NCBI GenBank assembly: GCA_039198835.1
Contig: JBCCTH010000095.1
Location: 1 to 10,790, forward strand
Length of the DNA stretch: 10,790 nucleotides
Direction: 5' to 3'
Origin: Shimia_B sp039198835
Lineage (GTDB): Bacteria; Pseudomonadota; Alphaproteobacteria; Rhodobacterales; Rhodobacteraceae
Below the pieces are notes generated by a model. The model saw only the letters and a list, made by a program, of their open reading frames with translations. It was not told the origin of the DNA and did no database searches. Positions 6,951-10,790 of the stretch are shown here, one piece after another. Every line of letters starts with the position of its first letter. Position 1 is the stretch's first letter. Both the position numbers and the translations under genes were made by a program.

Positions 6951-7604
6951 TCACTCAACTTGTTCACTTGCATCTAAATTGCTTTGCACTTCAGAGATCA
7001 CTTTGAGCCAAAGATCGGTTGGTTGCGCCCCTGGAACGGCGTGTTGCCCCGCGACAATGAAGGTCGGAACAGAGCTCACGCCCATTTTGCGGCTGTGGGC
7101 GTCTCGGCTTCGCACGGCCTCTTCATCCTCGGCGGTGTTGAGAAGTTTGAGCACGAGAGAGGCGTCCATCCCGGCGCTGTCAGCCACATCCGCGAGAACC
7201 TCATGGGCCCCAATATCGCGGCCTTCGACAAAATACGCCCGGAAAAGCGCGTCCACTACGGGGCCCTGCATCCTTTCGATGCCAGCCCAGTGGATAAGCC
7301 TATGGGCGTCAAGCGTGTTTGGCGTGCGCTTGATCGCGCTAAGGTCCGCTTCAAGCCCGATGCTCGCGGCGTGTTTCGCGATCTGGCCATAGACCCGCAC
7401 AGCGTTCTCGCGCCCGCCGAATTTCGCTTCGAGATACACCGCGCGCCCCATACCTTCGCGCGGCATGTCGAGATTGAGTTGAAACGGGTGCCATTCAATC
7501 GTGAACGGGTGCTCGGGCACCTGCGCCAGAGCGCGATCAAGCTGCGCCTTCCCGATATAGCACCAAGGGCAGATCGGATCAGAGAGGATATCAAGCTTGA
7601 TCAT
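6951..7604 (-). CDS. FrnE-like DsbA-family thiol oxidoreductase
   Basis: A 217-residue thioredoxin-fold protein of the DsbA/FrnE (also called 2-hydroxychromene-2-carboxylate isomerase-like) family. The redox motif CPWC lies at residues 12-15 after the first beta strand (LDILSDPICPWCYIG, 4-18). The helical insert holds RTPNTLDAHRLIHWA (93-107). The cis-proline loop is GVSSVPTFIV (175-184), followed by the FrnE-type AVPGAQ (189-194). Both cysteines are present, which favours a dithiol oxidoreductase over the GSH-dependent isomerase branch, where this site is usually not CxxC. No signal peptide is seen, so it should be cytoplasmic. Its ATG overlaps the stop of the CoA-ligase gene (ATGA at 7604-7601), indicating one operon with translational coupling. 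Its substrate is unknown. The acidic last residues (DASEQVE) are probably a flexible tail. Confidence 0.92.
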   Translation of the reverse strand: MIKLDILSDPICPWCYIGKAQLDRALAQVPEHPFTIEWHPFQLNLDMPREGMGRAVYLEAKFGGRENAVRVYGQIAKHAASIGLEADLSAIKRTPNTLDAHRLIHWAGIERMQGPVVDALFRAYFVEGRDIGAHEVLADVADSAGMDASLVLKLLNTAEDEEAVRSRDAHSRKMGVSSVPTFIVAGQHAVPGAQPTDLWLKVISEVQSNLDASEQVE

Positions 7605-9070
7605 GGTGTCTCGGGCTTTGCGGCGAAAACGGCAGGGAGGTCACGGCGGAGAAGTTTCCCGTTTGGGCTCCGGGGGAGCGCGGAGACATGGCGATAGGCG
7701 CGCGGATGTTTATATCTCGCCAACCTCGCTGAGACATATGCATCAAGGCTCTCGCGGTCTAGGGGCTTTGGCGCGGTGTAACAGGCAGCAAGGATCGTGC
7801 TTCCATCGATAGGGAGCTCGCAAACCGCCGCCTCTTCTAAGCCCGGATGGCCCGCAAGAACGCGCTCGACCTCTAAAGGAGATATGCGAAAGCCGCCTGC
7901 ATTGAGCATCTCACCGCGGCGGCCTTGGTAGGTAAAGGCGCCCTGCGCGCCACGGGTTGCCTGGTCATTGGTCAAAAACCAGTTGCCTTCAAGGGGGAGA
8001 TGCGGCGCAAGCCCGGCGTCGAGATAGCCGAGCATGAGGCCTTGTTCGTCTTTGTGGATCGCGATTGTGCCGTCTTCCAGAAGGTCAATTTTGCGCCCGG
8101 GTTGGGGCGTCAGCGCCGCCGCGCCAGCCGGGCTCGCGGAAAGAAATGTCGAGCATTCCGTCATCCCATAGGCTTCATAAAGCGGGCGGCCGGTGGCGTT
8201 TTCCCAAGCCATTTTGAGCGGGTCCTGAAGATGTTCGCCCGCTGTCAGAGTGTGGCGCAATTTGGGAAGCGTGAGTTTGACGGGGTCTTTCAACAGCTTG
8301 CGCAGCACGCCGGGCGCGGCGGCAAAGAGCGTGGCATCATGGCGGCGCATGAGCATCGGCAGCGCGCCAAGTCCGGCTTCTGGCGCGGGGATAAGGGCCG
8401 TTGCGCCCATGGCCCAGGGATCAAGGAGGCCGGTGCCGAGCGTGAAAGTCCAATTCATCGCGCCGGCATGCATAAGCCTGTCTTCTGGCGTCAGACCATA
8501 CCAGGCTTCAAACATCATGCGCCGCGCCCAGATCGCGCGATGGGCATGGGCCACCGCCCGCGCGCGCCCAGATGTGCCCGAGGTAAAGATGATATAGGCG
8601 AGGCGCTCAGGGTCACCGCGCGCATAGAGCGGCTTCACGTCCGAGAGCGGGCGCGCCGCGAGGGCGGAAATCTCGCCTTCGGTGATCAGCGTTTCGCTTC
8701 TGCTGGGCAGCGCGACATCGGGCGAGGCGGCTATGGCGCGCGGGGCGAGCCCTTCGAGCATCGCGTCAAGTTCGGACTGTGTGAGCGCGGTGGCTGTCGG
8801 CACGGGGATAATGCCCGCAGAAACTGCCGCTAGAAACGCGATCGGAAAGGCGATCCCGTTGCCGAGCCGCAAAAGCAGCCTGTCGCCCGGCGCAAGCCCC
8901 GCCGCGCTGAGCCCTCGAGCAACATGCGCCACCGCGCCGCGCAGCTTGCCATAGCTCCATCTTTGCGACCCTGTGGGCATGAGCAGGGCCAGCGCGATCT
9001 TGCCGTCATCTGCGCCGCTATGATGGAGCACATATTCCGCGAGATTGAAGGAGGGCGGACATCGATCCAT
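7601..9070 (-). CDS. Acyl/aryl-CoA ligase (class I AMP-forming, ANL superfamily)
   Basis: A 489-residue adenylate-forming enzyme, expected to activate a carboxylic acid with ATP and load it onto CoA in the cytoplasm. Core motifs: P-loop TSGTSGRAR (163-171), YEAYGMTE (298-305), A7-region NWFLTNDQ (363-370) with D369, hinge region YQGRRGEMLNAGGFRISP (381-398) and the catalytic C-terminal lysine K472 in PRSPNGKLLRR (466-476). All catalytic residues are present, although two motifs differ from consensus: TND in place of TGD, and GRRGEMLNAGG in place of GRxDDxIxxGG. The overall build and AMNWTF (204-209) suggest the benzoate/short-acyl CoA-ligase side of the family, but the substrate is not deducible. 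It is slightly shorter than typical 500-550-residue members. It overlaps the FrnE-like gene by 4 bp and is divergent from an XRE-cupin regulator. The ATG at 9070 lacks a clear Shine-Dalgarno sequence. Confidence 0.92.
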   Translation of the reverse strand: MDRCPPSFNLAEYVLHHSGADDGKIALALLMPTGSQRWSYGKLRGAVAHVARGLSAAGLAPGDRLLLRLGNGIAFPIAFLAAVSAGIIPVPTATALTQSELDAMLEGLAPRAIAASPDVALPSRSETLITEGEISALAARPLSDVKPLYARGDPERLAYIIFTSGTSGRARAVAHAHRAIWARRMMFEAWYGLTPEDRLMHAGAMNWTFTLGTGLLDPWAMGATALIPAPEAGLGALPMLMRRHDATLFAAAPGVLRKLLKDPVKLTLPKLRHTLTAGEHLQDPLKMAWENATGRPLYEAYGMTECSTFLSASPAGAAALTPQPGRKIDLLEDGTIAIHKDEQGLMLGYLDAGLAPHLPLEGNWFLTNDQATRGAQGAFTYQGRRGEMLNAGGFRISPLEVERVLAGHPGLEEAAVCELPIDGSTILAACYTAPKPLDRESLDAYVSARLARYKHPRAYRHVSALPRSPNGKLLRRDLPAVFAAKPETP

Positions 9071-9133
9071 GCTTGCGGCCTAGGCGCGTGGGGCGCGAGT
9101 TGCAAGGCGCGCGCGGCCCCTCTAAGACAAGCC
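9071..9133. promoter_or_regulatory. Divergent promoter/operator between CoA ligase and XRE-cupin regulator
   Basis: The 63-bp gap between the two start codons contains a 20-bp imperfect palindrome at 9093-9112: arms GCGCG and CGCGC around a TTGCAA core (9100-9105), 16 of 20 positions symmetric. On the plus strand TTGCAA could also serve as a -35 box, with TCTAAG (9121-9126) as a -10 candidate after a short 15-bp spacer. That would place transcription start close to the regulator's ATG and make its mRNA nearly leaderless, in keeping with the absence of a Shine-Dalgarno sequence. The site is positioned for the regulator to act on both genes. The GC-rich arms weaken the statistics, so this is inference. 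Confidence 0.4.
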
Positions 9134-9766
9134 ATGGCCGAGCAAGATTTCAACGACCCAACGAGCATCATTCGTATCGCCCGAGAGAGCGGTGACAGCG
9201 AGCTCGGGACGCCGCTTGATCTGGGCCAGCGGGTCCGCGATTTGCGCAAGGCCCGCGACTGGACGCTGGAACAGGCCGCCCAGCAAGCCGGGCTTGCGCG
9301 TTCCACGCTTTCAAAGATCGAAAACGGGCAGATGTCGCCGACCTACGACGCGCTCAAAAAGCTTGCTGTTGGTCTTGAGATCTCTGTGCCGCAGCTCTTT
9401 ACGGCCCCCTCGAAAGGCCAGGTCAACGGGCGCATGTCAGTGACCATGGCGGGCGAAGGCGCGGCCCATCCGACCGCGACCTACGAGCATGAGATCCTCG
9501 CGGGCACGCTGACCAAGAAGCACATGTTGCCCTATCGCGCCCGGGTGCGCGCGCGCAGTGTTGAAGAATTTGACGGCTGGGTGCGCCATGACGGGGAAGA
9601 GTTTCTTTATGTGCTGACGGGCGTTGTGCGGCTTTACACCGAGTTTTACGAGCCCGTTGAAATGCGCCGCGGCGACAGCGCGTATTATGACGCGACGATG
9701 GGCCACAATGTTGTGTCCGTCAGCCAGGAAGACGCGACGATCCTTTGGGTGACCTCGCTCACCTGA
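9134..9766 (+). CDS. XRE-family transcriptional regulator with C-terminal cupin domain
   Basis: A 210-residue DNA-binding regulator. An XRE/Cro-type helix-turn-helix covers about residues 30-86 (LGQRVRDLRKARDWTLEQAA, then the recognition part GLARSTLSKIENGQMSP at 53-69). A linker (90-115) leads to a cupin_2 barrel at about 117-207, with RHDGEEFLYVLTG (151-163) and RRGDSAYYDATMGH (178-191) as its two motifs, including H152, E155/E156 and H191 as possible ligand or metal residues. In this family the cupin senses a small molecule and the HTH usually represses a neighbouring operon. The ATG at 9134 is chosen because the frame upstream (open from 8924) overlaps the ligase coding sequence and lacks conserved content. 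It is divergent from the CoA-ligase/FrnE operon and likely regulates it. The ligand is unknown. Confidence 0.93.
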   Translation: MAEQDFNDPTSIIRIARESGDSELGTPLDLGQRVRDLRKARDWTLEQAAQQAGLARSTLSKIENGQMSPTYDALKKLAVGLEISVPQLFTAPSKGQVNGRMSVTMAGEGAAHPTATYEHEILAGTLTKKHMLPYRARVRARSVEEFDGWVRHDGEEFLYVLTGVVRLYTEFYEPVEMRRGDSAYYDATMGHNVVSVSQEDATILWVTSLT

Positions 9767-9813
9767 AGAGCGTGTCGCGCGCAATGCGGGGCGCGCGCGC
9801 GGCTATTGCTCTT
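9766..9813. terminator. Candidate bidirectional terminator between convergent genes
   Basis: Nested inverted repeats fill the short gap between the regulator stop and the channel stop. An inner 7-bp stem CGCGCGC (9776-9782) / GCGCGCG (9791-9797) has an 8-base loop, and an outer pair AAGAGC (9766-9771) / GCTCTT (9808-9813) frames it. The geometry fits a shared 3'-end structure for two convergent transcripts, although neither side has a long T-run. Confidence 0.4.
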
Positions 9814-10468
9814 GAGTTTGATCTTCGTCCGAAAGGAGCCGCGCCAAAAGCGGCGTCACCAGAGCCGCGGTGGCGAGTTGTATCGCGATATAGGCGGGCG
9901 CATGGGCGGGCAATATGCCCGAGAAGGTGTCAGTAAAGCTGCGTGCGATGGTGACCGCCGGGTTGGCGAAGCTCGTTGAGCTCGTGAACCAATACGCCCC
10001 CACGATATAGATCGCCACAAGGGCGGGAACGGCGCCCGGGCGCGCGCGCAAGCCGCCGAAGATCACGAAGAGAAGACCGAAGGTCGCCACCGCTTCAGAG
10101 ACCCAGAGCCCAGAGCCGCTGCGCGCGGTGCTCGAGCTTTGCAGGAGCGATTGATCAAACATCGCATGGGCGATGATGACGCCCAATACCCCGCCCACGA
10201 TCTGCACGGCGACATATCCAAGCGCCAGCGGCAGCGCGATGTCACGACGGATGAAAAACGCGAGCGTGACGGCGGGGTTGAAATGCGCCCCGGATATCGG
10301 GCCAAGGCATGTGATGATCGCATAAAGCATCGCGCCTGTGGCAAGGGCATTGGCCAAAAGGGCCAAACCGATATCGGATGTGAGGGTTTCAGCCATGATG
10401 CCCGAAGCCACCACCGAGATCAGCAGGAGCGCGGTGCCGAGCGCCTCGGCGATGAGCTTGCGTGTCAT
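9803..10468 (-). CDS. MIP-family aquaglyceroporin, AqpS-like
   Basis: A 221-residue inner-membrane channel of the major intrinsic protein family. Six hydrophobic helices and two re-entrant loops are visible, with both NPA motifs: GAHFNPAVTLA (60-70, NPA at 64-66) and FANPAVTIAR (167-176, NPA at 169-171). R176 is the conserved selectivity-filter arginine. The extension SFTDTFSGI after the second NPA resembles channels found in ars clusters. In Sinorhizobium meliloti, AqpS lets arsenite made by ArsC leave the cell down its gradient. Here the start codon overlaps the stop of an ArsC-type frame by 4 bp (ATGA at 10468-10465), which supports the same role. The C-terminus ends in an acidic/Gln-rich tail (DEDQTQEQ). 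The channel is intact. Water or glycerol transport cannot be excluded from sequence alone. Confidence 0.93.
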   Translation of the reverse strand: MTRKLIAEALGTALLLISVVASGIMAETLTSDIGLALLANALATGAMLYAIITCLGPISGAHFNPAVTLAFFIRRDIALPLALGYVAVQIVGGVLGVIIAHAMFDQSLLQSSSTARSGSGLWVSEAVATFGLLFVIFGGLRARPGAVPALVAIYIVGAYWFTSSTSFANPAVTIARSFTDTFSGILPAHAPAYIAIQLATAALVTPLLARLLSDEDQTQEQ

Positions 10469-10764
10469 GCCACGCGGCCTGCATCTTTCAGCGCGGCGCG
10501 CAGGGCATCGCCTTGAAGGTTTGCGAGATCATGGGCGAGGAAGGCATCAGCACGTCGCCCGAGGATCGCATAGGCTTTGCTAAAGGCGCTGTCCCAATCG
10601 GCTTCTTCAGCCGCGGCCGGATCTTCAACGCCCCAATGCGCGCGGATCGGTGCGCCGTGGGGCCCGGCAGGCCAGATCGGGCATTCCTCTTCGGCAGCCG
10701 AGCCGCAAACTGTGATGACGGCATCCATTATGGGCGCATCCTCAAGGGCGAATTGATCCCAGCT
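10465..10764 (-). pseudogene. ArsC-type arsenate reductase (LMW phosphatase fold), C-terminal part, frame interrupted
   Basis: The frame matches the C-terminal half of thioredoxin/LMW-PTP-type arsenate reductases: MDAVITVCGSAAEEECPIWP, then a segment with HWGVEDPAAAEE, and a helical end. The first ATG is at 10728 (87 residues), but homology clearly extends upstream of it: the codons before it read SWDQFALEDAPI, as expected in full-length ArsC (typically SKSWDEFA..DAP.MD). Just before that, an in-frame TAA occurs at 10767-10765, and the ~23 bases left to the edge do not resume an obvious ArsC frame. The N-terminal P-loop with the nucleophilic Cys (CxxNSxRS type) is thus not joined to this frame. 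Either the gene is inactivated by a nonsense or frameshift change, or there is a sequence error. A short separate protein starting at 10728 would lack the catalytic centre. The stop overlaps the channel start, consistent with an ars-type operon. Confidence 0.62.
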
Positions 10765-10790
10765 TTAGCAAGCGGCGCGCGGTGCAAAAG

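Noticed and set aside
7925..8833. Open frame of 302 codons on the plus strand inside the CoA-ligase gene
   Set aside because: The minus-strand frame contains all ANL motifs; the plus-strand product has low complexity with many Arg/Gly/His and no domain.
8924..9133. 70-codon N-terminal extension of the XRE-cupin regulator
   Set aside because: It would lie inside the opposite ligase coding sequence, and the HTH domain is complete from the ATG at 9134.

Overview
The window looks like ordinary chromosome from an alphaproteobacterium, most likely of the Rhodobacteraceae/Roseobacter group. The basis is GC-rich coding sequence, a HemB without the zinc-binding cysteines, and a gene order of a small membrane protein followed by mfd that I associate with that group. 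No rRNA, tRNA, CRISPR array, IS element or phage gene was seen. Coding density is high: gaps are short, two gene pairs overlap by 4 bp (ATGA), and three pairs of transcription units are convergent or divergent.

Layout from left to right: (1) minus strand, 1-431: a SYLF (Ysc84-like) lipid-binding lipoprotein with a twin-arginine signal, cut off by the left edge. (2) Minus, 532-1521: hemB, 5-aminolevulinate dehydratase for tetrapyrrole synthesis. (3) Plus, divergent from hemB: a 173-residue multi-pass membrane protein (GTG start, 1655-2176), then mfd (2248-5706), the transcription-repair coupling factor. (4) Minus, convergent with mfd with only 2 bp between stop codons: a Bcr/CflA-type MFS drug exporter. 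(5) Minus: a two-gene operon in which an acyl/aryl-CoA ligase (7601-9070) overlaps a FrnE-like DsbA-family thiol oxidoreductase (6951-7604). (6) Plus, divergent from the ligase across 63 bp: a 210-residue XRE-cupin regulator, the natural candidate to control the ligase operon and itself. A TTGCAA-centred imperfect palindrome lies between them. (7) Minus, convergent with the regulator: an aquaglyceroporin (AqpS-like) whose start overlaps the end of an ArsC-type arsenate reductase. That overlap suggests an arsenate reduction/arsenite exit pair, but the ArsC frame is interrupted by a stop codon and its catalytic N-terminus is not present in frame.

Most of the window is housekeeping (heme synthesis, DNA repair) or common accessory function (efflux, CoA activation, arsenic). 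I do not see a clear undescribed defence or mobile system. The parts most worth a second look are the regulator/ligase/FrnE divergon, the broken ArsC beside an intact channel, the membrane protein upstream of mfd, and several inverted repeats between genes.
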